Positions 54,701-64,000 of a DNA stretch of 64,000 nt are shown one piece after another; within the stretch, counting starts at the first letter, position 1, and each line of letters starts with the position of its first letter. The translations under genes and the position numbers were made by a program. The notes below the pieces were generated by a model. It saw only the letters and a list, made by a program, of their open reading frames with translations. It had not been told where the DNA came from and ran no database searches. The stretch comes from Micromonospora arborensis (lineage in GTDB: Bacteria; Actinomycetota; Actinomycetes; Mycobacteriales; Micromonosporaceae), in NCBI RefSeq assembly GCF_003205615.1, contig NZ_PYBV01000023.1, forward strand, positions 1-64,000, given 5' to 3'.

Positions 54701-57007
54701 TCAGTTCCTGATCTGCACGACCATGTCATCGGTCGGCTTCTTGCCCTGCTTGACGATCTCGATCCGGGTGCCGGTGCCGGCCACCTTCACCGAGTTCTGC
54801 TCGTTGTCCGCCGTCCAGTAGCGGTCCACCGCGCTGTCGTCGAAGACCGGGTTGGCCTTCAACTTCGGCAGGGTGACCGGCACCCCGTTGAGGTGGAAGG
54901 TCTGGGCGGGCTTGTCGTGCCGGCTGAACGCCGCGTCGAAGCCGTTACGGCGGTTGGTGACGGTGCCCTGGCCCTTGACCGTGATCGCGCCCGGGCGGAC
55001 GTCGACCGGCAGGTCCAGGCCGTACCCCGGGTGCTCCGAGGTGTTGTTGTCGCCGTAGGCGTAGTTCACGTACCAGACCAGCATGCCGGGCTGGTTCGCG
55101 TACCGCTCCACCCAGCTCGGCCGGGTGTTGCTGAAGCCGTAGTTGTACCCACCGGTCCGCAGGGCGTCGTCGTACCCGACGTAGGTCCGGTTCTCCGCGA
55201 TGTAGAAGCGGGGGTACGAGGCGGTCACCGAGCCGCCCATCCGGGTGAAGCCCTCGGCGGTCCACTCGGCAGCCAGCGTCTCGGCGTCGTCGGTCCACGC
55301 CGCCGTGCCGTCCTTGACCAGCGAAATGTTGTCCAGGAACACGCCCGTCAGGTTCGTCCCGTTGTCACTCTGGTAGCGGTAGCGGAACTGGATGACCTTT
55401 CCGGCGTACGCCGCGAGGTCGTAGTTCAGGTCCACCCACTTGCCGCCGGACGACCCGTCGAGACCGGTCTCCCCGGCGTCGATGAGCGGGCTGTCCACCG
55501 ACGCCCAGGTGGCACCGTTGTCGGTCGACACCTCGGCGTAGAAGAAGTCGTAGTCTTCCTCGGTGTCGTACCAGGCCTTGGCGTTGATCGAGGCCGAGCT
55601 GGCGCCGGTCAGGTCGAGTTGGCGGGTCAGGCTGTTGTTCAGGTTGTCCGCGCTGCCGCCCCACCACTCGTTCGACCCGGCGAACGGCGTGTTGTAGGTG
55701 CTGGTCTGCTCCTGCGGCGGCAGGTTGACGACGACCGCCTGGGCCTTCGGCCCATCGCTGTCACCGGCCGGCCCGAGCGTCACCTGGGTGGTGCCCTTGC
55801 CGTACTCCACGGTGGAGTAGTTCAGCCAGCCGAGGAAGAGCTTCGACCAGGGGTCCATGTAGCCCGGGGTCGTCCCGATGTCGTCCTTGCCGCGGCTCAG
55901 CCACGATCCGGCGGACATCAGGCTCCAGAACCCGACGCCGTTGTCGCCGCCGACCGTGTCGTACAGGTCCGGCAGGCCGAGGTCGTGGCCGTACTCGTGG
56001 GCGAACACGCCCAGGCCGCCGTTCTCCGGCTCCGTGGTGTAGTCGCGGATCCAGAGACCGGTGTCGCCGATCTGCACGCCACCAGCCAGGTTGCCGGCCG
56101 GCCCGGCCTTGCCCGTCAGGTCGGTGAAGGCACCCCAGCGGTGCGACCAGATGGCGTCCTCGCCCTCGGCGCCACCGCCGGCCTCCTCGCCCTTACCGGC
56201 GTGCACCGCCTGGAAGTGGTCGATGTAGCCGTCGGGCTCGTTGAAGTCGCCGTCGCCGTCGAAGTCGTACCTGTCCCAGATGTCGAACTGGGAGAGGTAC
56301 TGCTTGATCTGCTCCGGGGTCTTGCCCAGTCCGATCTGGGAGTCGTACCAGGACGTGGCGCTGTCCTTGATGAAGTTCCAGGAGCCGTCGCTCTCTGGGA
56401 TGGCGTTGCTGCCGTACCGCGCCTCGTTGAACGGCACGGTGACCCAGTCGCTGACATCGCCACCGACGGTGTAGCGGCCGCCGGACTGCTTCAGGTAGAA
56501 GTCCCGCATCGACTCGCCGCCACTACCGTAGAACGTGTCCAGGTAGTGCTGGCGGTCGTAGTTCGACGACCACGAGGTGGTGTTGTCGTCGGTCGCGCCG
56601 CCGTCCCAGTTCCGGTCCGGCTCCTGGATCTGGCCGACCGTCGGGCCGGCTGCCCCGCCGGTGCGCGGGTCGGTCTTGTCGCCGAAGTTCACCAGCATGG
56701 TGAAGATCGGGTCGACCTTCGGCGGCTGCTGGTACTCGACGAACCGGTCCTTGATCTTGATGACCTTCGAGCCGTGGCGGTTTTCCAGCTTGGCCTTGCC
56801 GGAGAGCAGGTCGGCGATGGCCTGCTTGCGGATCTCCCGCTGCTGATCCGCCTTCGGGTCGGGGAGGTTTTCCCGGCCGTGCTTCGCCTTGTCGGATGAG
56901 GGGGTCGGGTTTGCCGCCGGGGCGCCGGAGGCTGGCGTCGCCATGACTCCCGCTGCCAGCAGCGCGGCCGTGGCGGTGGCCAGACCGGCTGTGACTCGTC
57001 GCCTCAA
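54701..57007 (-). CDS. Secreted immune-inhibitor-A-type M6 metalloprotease, paralogue 2
   Basis: The 768-residue product has a signal peptide (about 1-28, ending PASGAPA), a propeptide and FTMLVNFGDKTD at the start of the mature fold. The zinc motif FAHEYGHDLGLPDLYD is near residue 335. A jelly-roll-like C-terminal region follows. It shares blocks such as DRYDFDGDGDFNEPDGYIDHFQ with paralogue 1; these Asp-rich stretches probably bind calcium. The start is a TTG at 57007 with AGGAGG 7 bases ahead; a GTG four codons later is possible. A long dyad lies in its leader. Confidence 0.88.
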   Translation of the reverse strand: MRRRVTAGLATATAALLAAGVMATPASGAPAANPTPSSDKAKHGRENLPDPKADQQREIRKQAIADLLSGKAKLENRHGSKVIKIKDRFVEYQQPPKVDPIFTMLVNFGDKTDPRTGGAAGPTVGQIQEPDRNWDGGATDDNTTSWSSNYDRQHYLDTFYGSGGESMRDFYLKQSGGRYTVGGDVSDWVTVPFNEARYGSNAIPESDGSWNFIKDSATSWYDSQIGLGKTPEQIKQYLSQFDIWDRYDFDGDGDFNEPDGYIDHFQAVHAGKGEEAGGGAEGEDAIWSHRWGAFTDLTGKAGPAGNLAGGVQIGDTGLWIRDYTTEPENGGLGVFAHEYGHDLGLPDLYDTVGGDNGVGFWSLMSAGSWLSRGKDDIGTTPGYMDPWSKLFLGWLNYSTVEYGKGTTQVTLGPAGDSDGPKAQAVVVNLPPQEQTSTYNTPFAGSNEWWGGSADNLNNSLTRQLDLTGASSASINAKAWYDTEEDYDFFYAEVSTDNGATWASVDSPLIDAGETGLDGSSGGKWVDLNYDLAAYAGKVIQFRYRYQSDNGTNLTGVFLDNISLVKDGTAAWTDDAETLAAEWTAEGFTRMGGSVTASYPRFYIAENRTYVGYDDALRTGGYNYGFSNTRPSWVERYANQPGMLVWYVNYAYGDNNTSEHPGYGLDLPVDVRPGAITVKGQGTVTNRRNGFDAAFSRHDKPAQTFHLNGVPVTLPKLKANPVFDDSAVDRYWTADNEQNSVKVAGTGTRIEIVKQGKKPTDDMVVQIRN

Positions 57008-57034
57008 AGGTCTCCTCCTTTGTGGACCTGTGTT

Positions 57035-57070
57035 ACATGACAGCGATCGTCGAAGCAGTCACTGTCATGT
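57035..57070. promoter_or_regulatory. ACATGACAG/CTGTCATGT dyad before M6 paralogue 2
   Basis: Nine-base arms at 57035-57043 and 57062-57070 are perfectly inverted around 18 bases, 28 bases upstream of the start. It is a candidate operator for this protease gene. Confidence 0.45.
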
Positions 57071-57310
57071 CGTGCGATACACACCTTTACAGAGCATCCG
57101 ACCGGTTGTCACGAGTCGATCAAGCGGGCCGAAGGTGGTTCTGAGTGGTTTCGGAGCGATAAATCGTGACGAAACGGTCGTGGCCTGAGGCAACTTTTTA
57201 CACGACGGTGATGTCAAGATCGTCGATGCCTCGCGGGATTACGAGGTTCCCGATACCTAGCGCCCGGGCCGACGGAAACGTCACGTCGTGCGGTGGGCCC
57301 GAACGCGGAA

Positions 57311-57345
57311 CGGCCCGCCCGGAGCATGCTGCTCCGGGCGGGCCG
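57311..57345 (-). terminator. Terminator of M6 paralogue 3
   Basis: CGGCCCGCCCGGAGCA (57311-57326) and TGCTCCGGGCGGGCCG (57330-57345) pair perfectly with a 3-base loop. It lies 37 bases after the stop of the gene at 57382. Confidence 0.85.
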
Positions 57346-57381
57346 CCGCGTTGATCCGTCAGACGACGGAGCTGTTGCGGG

Positions 57382-60177
57382 TCACTTCTTCGCCGGGGTG
57401 ACGAAGATCGTGGCGGACGAGTTGTCCCGTGCCGCCTTCTTGATCGTGAGCGAGACGCCGTAGTTCACGCCCTGGTCACCAGGGTTACCGGTGCCCAGCA
57501 CGATCGCGCCACCGCTGAGGGTCACGCCGTAGAACTCCGGCGCGGGGCTGCCGTCCGGGTGGGTGACCCGGGTGGTGTACGGCGCGTTGTTCCGCGACGG
57601 CAGCACCACCGACGCGTCGTTGTCCCGGGCGTAGGGAGCGCCGTCGCGCATCTCGATGCCCGGGTACCAGCCCTTCGCGTCAGTGAACGCCTGCACCGGC
57701 GGCTGCGCCTTGAACTTCGTGCAGTACGCGCTGTACAGCTCGCCCGCCGCCTCCAGGCACTCCGTGAAGGGGTACGTCTTCTGCAGCGTGAAGGCGGCGT
57801 TGGCCGACTGCGGGCGGCTGGGCAGGTTGTCCGTCACCGACGGGTCCTTCGTCGCCGCCACGCCGGTGCGCCGGAGCGGGTCGAAGTGCGAGTCGACGAT
57901 GAGCAGCCCGCCCTTCGCGCCGTAGCTGGGCAGCGCGGTCATCTGCCCGGTGACGTGGTTGACGTCGCCGAGCGCGGTGTCCCGGTACCAGACCAACATG
58001 CCCGGCGCGTTGTACGAGATCCGGTCGACCTTCCACGCGTCGTGCGAGTAGATCGTGTCGTAGGTGTACTGCAGACCCTTGTCGAAGCCGTCGAAGTTAC
58101 GCCACTCCGCCAGGTAGTACTGGGCGTGGACCTCGGTGCCGCTGGAGACCTTCCAACCCGCGCCGGTGGTGTCCACGAAGGTGCCCACGGTGGCCGTCCA
58201 ACCGTTGGCGCCGCCCTCGACGTCGTCACTCCAGGTGGTGGCGCCGCCGCCGGTGACCGAGAAGTCGTCGGCGAACCAGTTGCGCTCCTGGAACGCCTCG
58301 TCGGTGGCCTGACGCAGCCGCAACTGCACGGTCGTGCCCGCGTACGCCGACAGGTCCACGTAGTCGTGCCGCCAGCCGTCGGTGCTGCCGGTCAGGCCGT
58401 ACTTCTTGCCGCCGAAGTCGTTCATCCGGCCGTTCGGGTCGGCGTAGCCGTCCGGCGTGGTGACCACGGTGCCGGCCTCGTCGTACACCTTCTGCTCGGT
58501 CCAGGTCGTCCCGCCGTCCGTCGAGAGCTCGACGAAGCCGTAGTCCCAGTCCTCCTCGATGATGTAGTTGTTCCACATCCAGAACTTGGAGTCGGCCGCG
58601 GCCGGCACGTTGACCGAGCGGCTCAGCGTGACGTCGGCCCACTCCTGGTCGTTGTTGCTGTGCCACATCTTCGTGCCGCTGTGCGGGGTGGCCAGCGTCG
58701 TCACCTTGTCCGGCAGGTCGACCTTGATGCCGTCCTCGGCGTCGATCGGCGTCCGCGACGTCTGGCCGAGCTTCACCTCGCGGGGGTTCGACCCGGGGCG
58801 GATGGTCAGCGGGTCGGCCCAGCCGAGCACCCACTTGTCCCAGATGCCCATGTGCGTCGGCAGCGCCTGGAAGATCTCACCGGAGTGCGAGCCCGAGGCC
58901 ATCAGGTCCCAGAAGTCCACGTCGGAGTCGGCGTTGCCGGACGTGTCGTAGAGGTCCGGCAGGCCCAGGTCGTGACCGAACTCGTGGGCGAAGACACCGA
59001 CACCGGCGTCCTCCGGCTGCACGATGTAGTTCGACACCTTGAGGTTGGTGCCCGGGATGCTGTAGCCACCGGCGACGGTGGAGGAGTGCGCCCACACGGC
59101 GTACACGCCCTCGGCGCCGCCGCCACGGGACTTGCCCTGGCCGGCGTGCACCAGCACGAGGTGGTCGATCACGCCGTCGGGCTCGAAGAGGTTGCCGTCG
59201 CCGTCGCGGTCGGCCTGGTCCTCGATGTCGTAGTCGGCCCAGGGGAAGCTGGGGTCCTTCGCGGCGAGCGAGTCGATCGCGTCGGTCGCCAGGCGGCCGG
59301 CGCCGGCCGGGTTGTCCGGGTGACCGTTCATCGACTGCTCACGGCCGGGCACCCAGGCGCCGGTCTCGTCCTGGAAGCAGCGGTTCGCCGCGTACCAGCC
59401 CTCCGAGTGCGGCACGGTGATCCACGGGCTGGCCTGCCCGGCGACCGTGTACGCGTTCTTCGACATCTCCAGGTACATGTTGTGCATGGTGCGCCCGGAC
59501 AGGTCGATGCCCTTCTTGTTGTCCGGGCCCTTCAGGTCCTTGCGGACCCGCTCGGTGATGCCCTCCTTGGTGTAGAGCATCTTGTTGTAGTGCGTCGGCG
59601 AGAAGTCCGGCACCCACATCGAGTTGTTGTCCTCGTACCCGAGGGTCGCCGGGTTCGGGATGTTGTTGTGCTTCGGGCCGTTCTGCACCGTGCCGGGGAC
59701 GCAGGTCCGGTCCTCGAACACCGTCTTGGGGACCATCACCCCGGTGAAGTCGTCGTTCGCCTTGTCGTTGAACTCCACCAGCAGCGTGAGCAGCTTCGCC
59801 GTCTGCGTGGTCGGCGACTGCTTGAACTGGCGGGGGTTCTTGCCCGTCTTCAGCGACTTGGCTTCGTCCTTGGCCAGCTGCCGCGCGGCGACCGGGTTGC
59901 CCCGGGCGTGCTTCTGGTCGAATGCGCGGGCGGACGCCGCGGCAGGGGTGTAGACGCCACCCTTGCCCTTGACCTCACGGCCGGTGGTGTCCGGCTGCAC
60001 CTCGGGCTCGGCGTAGTTGATGTAGTACTCGTCGGCGCCGATCACCGCCCGGGGGGTGCTGGACGACGACTGGGCCGCCGCGCTGCCGGTCACGGTCAGT
60101 GACGTGGCCGCGAGGGCGATGACGGGTAGCGCGACGAGTAGTCGTCGGCGCGACCCCGGATGGGAAGTTCTTTTCAT
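57382..60177 (-). CDS. Secreted immune-inhibitor-A-type M6 metalloprotease, paralogue 3
   Basis: At 931 residues this is the largest of the three. A signal peptide with basic start (MKRTSHPGSRRRLL) ends near SAAAQ. After a propeptide comes LLVEFNDKANDDFTGV, then FAHEFGHDLGLPDLYD (zinc site, near residue 399) and a C-terminal region with FVELSTDGGTTWTEQK and an unrelated end domain of about 150 residues not shared with the other two. It diverges more than they do, with Phe in place of Tyr in HEFGH. ATG 60177 is clear. It has its own hairpin. Confidence 0.88.
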   Translation of the reverse strand: MKRTSHPGSRRRLLVALPVIALAATSLTVTGSAAAQSSSSTPRAVIGADEYYINYAEPEVQPDTTGREVKGKGGVYTPAAASARAFDQKHARGNPVAARQLAKDEAKSLKTGKNPRQFKQSPTTQTAKLLTLLVEFNDKANDDFTGVMVPKTVFEDRTCVPGTVQNGPKHNNIPNPATLGYEDNNSMWVPDFSPTHYNKMLYTKEGITERVRKDLKGPDNKKGIDLSGRTMHNMYLEMSKNAYTVAGQASPWITVPHSEGWYAANRCFQDETGAWVPGREQSMNGHPDNPAGAGRLATDAIDSLAAKDPSFPWADYDIEDQADRDGDGNLFEPDGVIDHLVLVHAGQGKSRGGGAEGVYAVWAHSSTVAGGYSIPGTNLKVSNYIVQPEDAGVGVFAHEFGHDLGLPDLYDTSGNADSDVDFWDLMASGSHSGEIFQALPTHMGIWDKWVLGWADPLTIRPGSNPREVKLGQTSRTPIDAEDGIKVDLPDKVTTLATPHSGTKMWHSNNDQEWADVTLSRSVNVPAAADSKFWMWNNYIIEEDWDYGFVELSTDGGTTWTEQKVYDEAGTVVTTPDGYADPNGRMNDFGGKKYGLTGSTDGWRHDYVDLSAYAGTTVQLRLRQATDEAFQERNWFADDFSVTGGGATTWSDDVEGGANGWTATVGTFVDTTGAGWKVSSGTEVHAQYYLAEWRNFDGFDKGLQYTYDTIYSHDAWKVDRISYNAPGMLVWYRDTALGDVNHVTGQMTALPSYGAKGGLLIVDSHFDPLRRTGVAATKDPSVTDNLPSRPQSANAAFTLQKTYPFTECLEAAGELYSAYCTKFKAQPPVQAFTDAKGWYPGIEMRDGAPYARDNDASVVLPSRNNAPYTTRVTHPDGSPAPEFYGVTLSGGAIVLGTGNPGDQGVNYGVSLTIKKAARDNSSATIFVTPAKK

Positions 60178-60345
60178 GCCACTCCGTTCTCGGGCAGAGG
60201 ACGTCGGTCGGCTCCGGCGCGGTGAGGCGCATCGACACCGCCCGACGCGCGTGAAACTAAATGAGAATCAACGCGCGCGGCGGGTTCGTGATCGATGCGT
60301 TATCCGTTCGGTCGGAGCGCGGCGGTACGTACCTCCACACAAGAC

Positions 60346-60385
60346 AGCGGTGGGTGACGGTCCGTCCGGACCGCCACCCACCGCT
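60346..60385 (-). terminator. Terminator of acs
   Basis: Nineteen-base arms (60346-60364 and 60367-60385) pair with one A-C mismatch. On the minus strand it follows the acs stop by 15 bases and runs into GTCTTGTGTGG. Confidence 0.8.
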
Positions 60386-60400
60386 GGGGTACGTCTGCCG

Positions 60401-62365
<1,965 letters not shown>

Positions 62366-62557
62366 GCCGTGACTCCTCGTCCTCGGGGTGACCTGCGTCT
62401 CGATGGCACGAGGGTAGTCGCGGGGCCCTCGACCGGCGACGGCTGCCCACGCCGTCGCGCCGAGCGGCCCCCGCCACGCGCCCGACGGCCGTCGCACCCC
62501 GTACCCAGCCCCGCGCTCACGCCACGCCCCTGCGCGGCCTGCCTGCCTGGCGCCCCT

Positions 62558-62659
62558 GTGGTCGCGCCCCTGCCCCGCGTGCTTGCGGTCGCGCCCCTGC
62601 CCCGCGTGCTTGCGGTCGCGCCCCTGCCCCGCGTGCTTGCGGTCGCGCACCTGCCCGCG
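62558..62659. repeat. 27-bp tandem repeats upstream of acs
   Basis: Three near-perfect copies begin at 62579, 62606 and 62633 (core GTGCTTGCGGTCGCGCCCCT and then GCCCCGC). A partial copy precedes them from about 62558. The period is a multiple of three, so any frame crossing it repeats nine residues; in the minus acs frame it reads Ala-Gly-Gln-Gly-Arg-Asp-Arg-Lys-His. Confidence 0.85.
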
Positions 62660-62750
62660 CTCACGCCGCGCCCCTGCCCCCCGCCCCTGCCCCGCGCCCC
62701 TGCCCCACGCGCCTGCGGTCGCCCTTGCCCCGCGCGCCTGCCGCCCGCGC

Positions 62751-62826
62751 TTGATCGACACGAGGTCGGCGATGTGGCGGTATCGAGGCGGTGGGATACC
62801 CCCAGTTCGGCGACCTCGTGTTGACC
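62751..62826. repeat. Second-type intergenic palindromic element
   Basis: The ends TCGACACGAGGTCG (62755-62768) and CGACCTCGTGTTGA (62811-62824) are inverted with one mismatch, around a 42-base centre that contains GGTATCGAGG and GGGATACCCCC. It differs from the 72-bp element at 11572 and 41061. The form suggests a dispersed palindromic repeat, but only one copy is visible here. Confidence 0.6.
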
Positions 62827-62925
62827 TTGCCCGGATCGTCGGGTGAGGTGGTGCGGTTGGTGGCGGGAGCCGCGATGCGGGCGGGTGCGGCCCGGGCGGC
62901 GGAGTCGGGTCGCTAGCGTGGCGGG

Positions 62926-63669
62926 GTGACCACCGACCCGCTCGCGCCCCTGCTCGCGCTCGCCGACATCTCCGCCACCGTCGAGCGTGCCCGCGAGCGG
63001 TTCGACCAGGCACTCGGGCACCGTGCGCTGCGCCGGAACGGCGGACAGGTCGCGGCCGAGGTCAGCCTCCGTTCAGCGGTGGCCAGCGCCGCCCTGGAGG
63101 GGGCGGTGCACGAACGCGAGGCGGTCCGCGCCGGCACCGTCACCGATCCGGTGCTCCAGGGGGCGCTGCGGGTCGCCGGGGCGCTGCCCGGCCTGAGTGA
63201 ACTCTGGCCGAAGGCCCCCCGGCAGGCGCTCGCGAAACTGCACGTGCTCGCCGCCCGGGAACTGGTGCCGGAAGCCGAGCTGGGCCGCCCGGTAGCCGAC
63301 CCGGTGGTCGCCACCCGCCTCGATGGGCTGGCCGGGCTGGTCGCCGGCGGCACGAAGGTCTCCCCACTGGTGCTCGCCGCCGTCGTACACGGGGAGTTGC
63401 TGAACCTACGCCCGTTCGCCGGGCCGTCCGGCGTGGTGGCCCGCGGGGCCGCCCGTCTGGTGCTGCTCGCCAGCGGCCTCGACCCGCGGGGCCTGCTCGC
63501 CGTCGACGTCGGCCACCGCGAGCGGGAGCCCGAGTACGTCGGCTCGGCCGGCGCCTTCGCCACCGGCACCCCGGACGGGCTGCGCTCCTGGCTACGCCAC
63601 TACATGGCCGCCGTCGAAGTGGGTGCCGACCAACTCACCGCCATCGGCGACGAGATCCTCGCCGCCTGA
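62926..63669 (+). CDS. Fic-like protein with degenerate active site
   Basis: The 247-residue product has helices and spacing of a Fic-fold protein. Residues 54-59 (SAALEG) match the S/TxxxEG/N inhibitory motif that blocks ATP in regulated Fic AMP-transferases. At the active loop, where HPFxD/EGNGRxxR is expected, it reads [12 protein letters not shown] (162-173): His, the acid, Asn and the first Arg are all replaced. It therefore probably lacks AMPylation activity. GTG 62926 is a plausible start. The role is unknown. Confidence 0.65.
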   Translation: MTTDPLAPLLALADISATVERARERFDQALGHRALRRNGGQVAAEVSLRSAVASAALEGAVHEREAVRAGTVTDPVLQGALRVAGALPGLSELWPKAPRQALAKLHVLAARELVPEAELGRPVADPVVATRLDGLAGLVAGGTKVSPLVLAAVVHGELLNLRPFAGPSGVVARGAARLVLLASGLDPRGLLAVDVGHREREPEYVGSAGAFATGTPDGLRSWLRHYMAAVEVGADQLTAIGDEILAA

Positions 63670-63677
63670 CGGCGCGG

Positions 63678-63746
63678 GTCACGCGCTGGCGGCGGCGCAG
63701 GTCACGCGCTGGCGGCGGCGCAGGTCACGCGCTGGCGGCGGCGCGG
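63678..63746. repeat. 23-bp tandem repeats covering the HAD gene stop codon
   Basis: Three copies of a 23-base unit (GTCACGCGCTGGCGGCGGCG plus CAG or CGG) begin at 63678, 63701 and 63724. The last copy contains the stop (63727-63725 on the minus strand), and each further copy contains another TGA in turn. Confidence 0.88.
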
Positions 63747-64000
63747 GTGCGACGGTGCCGCCCGTACCACGCGATGCCGATGGCCACGCCCACCCCGACC
63801 CCCAGCGCGGCTGCGGCCACCGGAACGGCGGGCCGCTCCCGCAGGCGACGGCCCAGCGGGATCGGATGCCGGAACTCCAGCACCGGCCAGGCGTTCTCCG
63901 AGGCCAGCTTGCGCAGCTGCCGGTCCGGGTTGACCACGCTCGGGTGGCCGACACACTCCAAGAGCGGGCGATCACTGTACGAGTCGGAGTAGGCGTACGA
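63725..64000 (-). CDS. HAD-IB family hydrolase, C-terminal part (runs off window)
   Basis: Only the last 91 residues are visible; the gene continues past the window end. They begin within AYSDSYSDRPLLECVGHPSVVNPDRQLR, the late motif of HAD-IB phosphatases related to phosphoserine phosphatase (the D-S-Y-S-D acid site followed by the V-N-P-D turn). A membrane helix at the end (AVPVAAAALGVGVGVAIGIAW) and a RHRRTR tail suggest membrane attachment. The substrate cannot be told. Confidence 0.82.
   Translation of the reverse strand, partial: SYAYSDSYSDRPLLECVGHPSVVNPDRQLRKLASENAWPVLEFRHPIPLGRRLRERPAVPVAAAALGVGVGVAIGIAWYGRHRRTRAAASA

Larger units (their letters stand above)
62366..62925. other. Repeat-rich region between acs and the Fic-like gene
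   Basis: These 560 bases hold no gene I can support. They include a C-rich region, 27-bp tandem repeats, a short GCGCCCCTGCCCC-type low-complexity stretch and the palindromic element at 62751. They must contain divergent promoters near both ends. Confidence 0.6.

Noticed and set aside
60259-60270. AAATGAGAATCA upstream of M6 paralogue 3 as a Fur or Zur box
   Set aside because: It matches only part of a 19-base box and lacks the symmetric second half.

Overview
The window is very high-G+C DNA whose gene content and style point to a filamentous actinobacterium of the Micromonosporaceae, most likely Micromonospora or a close relative. The signs are futalosine-type menaquinone genes, a full 14-gene complex I operon, a type VII secretion remnant with mycosin and WXG100 proteins, a PhoX phosphatase, ECF sigma factors, many GTG starts and many 4-base start/stop overlaps. 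The genus is an inference. I saw no rRNA, tRNA, CRISPR array or intact mobile element.

Layout. 1-9.3 kb: GC-rich repeats, an ArsR-type regulator with an MFS exporter whose start codon lies at the edge of a long palindrome, mqnA, two translationally coupled paralogous serine hydrolases of the penicillin-binding fold, and the phenylacetyl-CoA epoxidase operon paaABCDE. 9.3-13 kb: a probable transposase scrap, an ECF sigma factor with a coupled membrane protein, and mqnC. 13-17.4 kb: a sortase-type surface protein, menG, a small acidic ORF and menJ behind a Rex-like operator. 17.6-34 kb: nuoA-nuoN, closed by a strong terminator and followed by a long-chain polyprenyl diphosphate synthase. 35-42.6 kb: MFS and IclR genes in divergent orientation, phoX with a PHO-box-like site, an ECF sigma/zinc anti-sigma pair, rarD and a GNAT gene. 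42.7-50.8 kb: a small membrane protein and the type VII cluster (eccE, two WXG100 genes, mycP, a 981-residue SseB-domain protein and a small overlapping gene). 50.8-60.2 kb: an alpha/beta-hydrolase lacking its nucleophile and three paralogous secreted M6 metalloproteases, each followed by its own hairpin. 60.4-64 kb: acs, two repeat blocks, a degenerate Fic-like protein and the 3' end of a membrane-anchored HAD-IB hydrolase.

The main physiological theme is aerobic respiration. Futalosine-pathway enzymes (MqnA, MqnC), the ring methyltransferase MenG, the prenyl-chain synthase and the side-chain reductase MenJ build and tailor menaquinone, and the nuo operon reduces it. A Rex-like site at the menJ promoter suggests that NADH/NAD+ ratio controls entry into this block. 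A second theme is secretion: type VII components, Sec-exported M6 proteases, a Tat-exported PhoX and a sortase substrate.

The most interesting unexplained items are: the SseB/Pro-rich/C-terminal-domain protein with its overlapping small partner in a type VII locus that lacks EccB, EccC and EccD; a 72-bp intergenic palindromic element present twice; a different repeat inserted at three junctions inside the menJ-nuo block; a 22-codon cistron threaded between nuoL and nuoM; and tandem duplications that repeatedly span stop codons.
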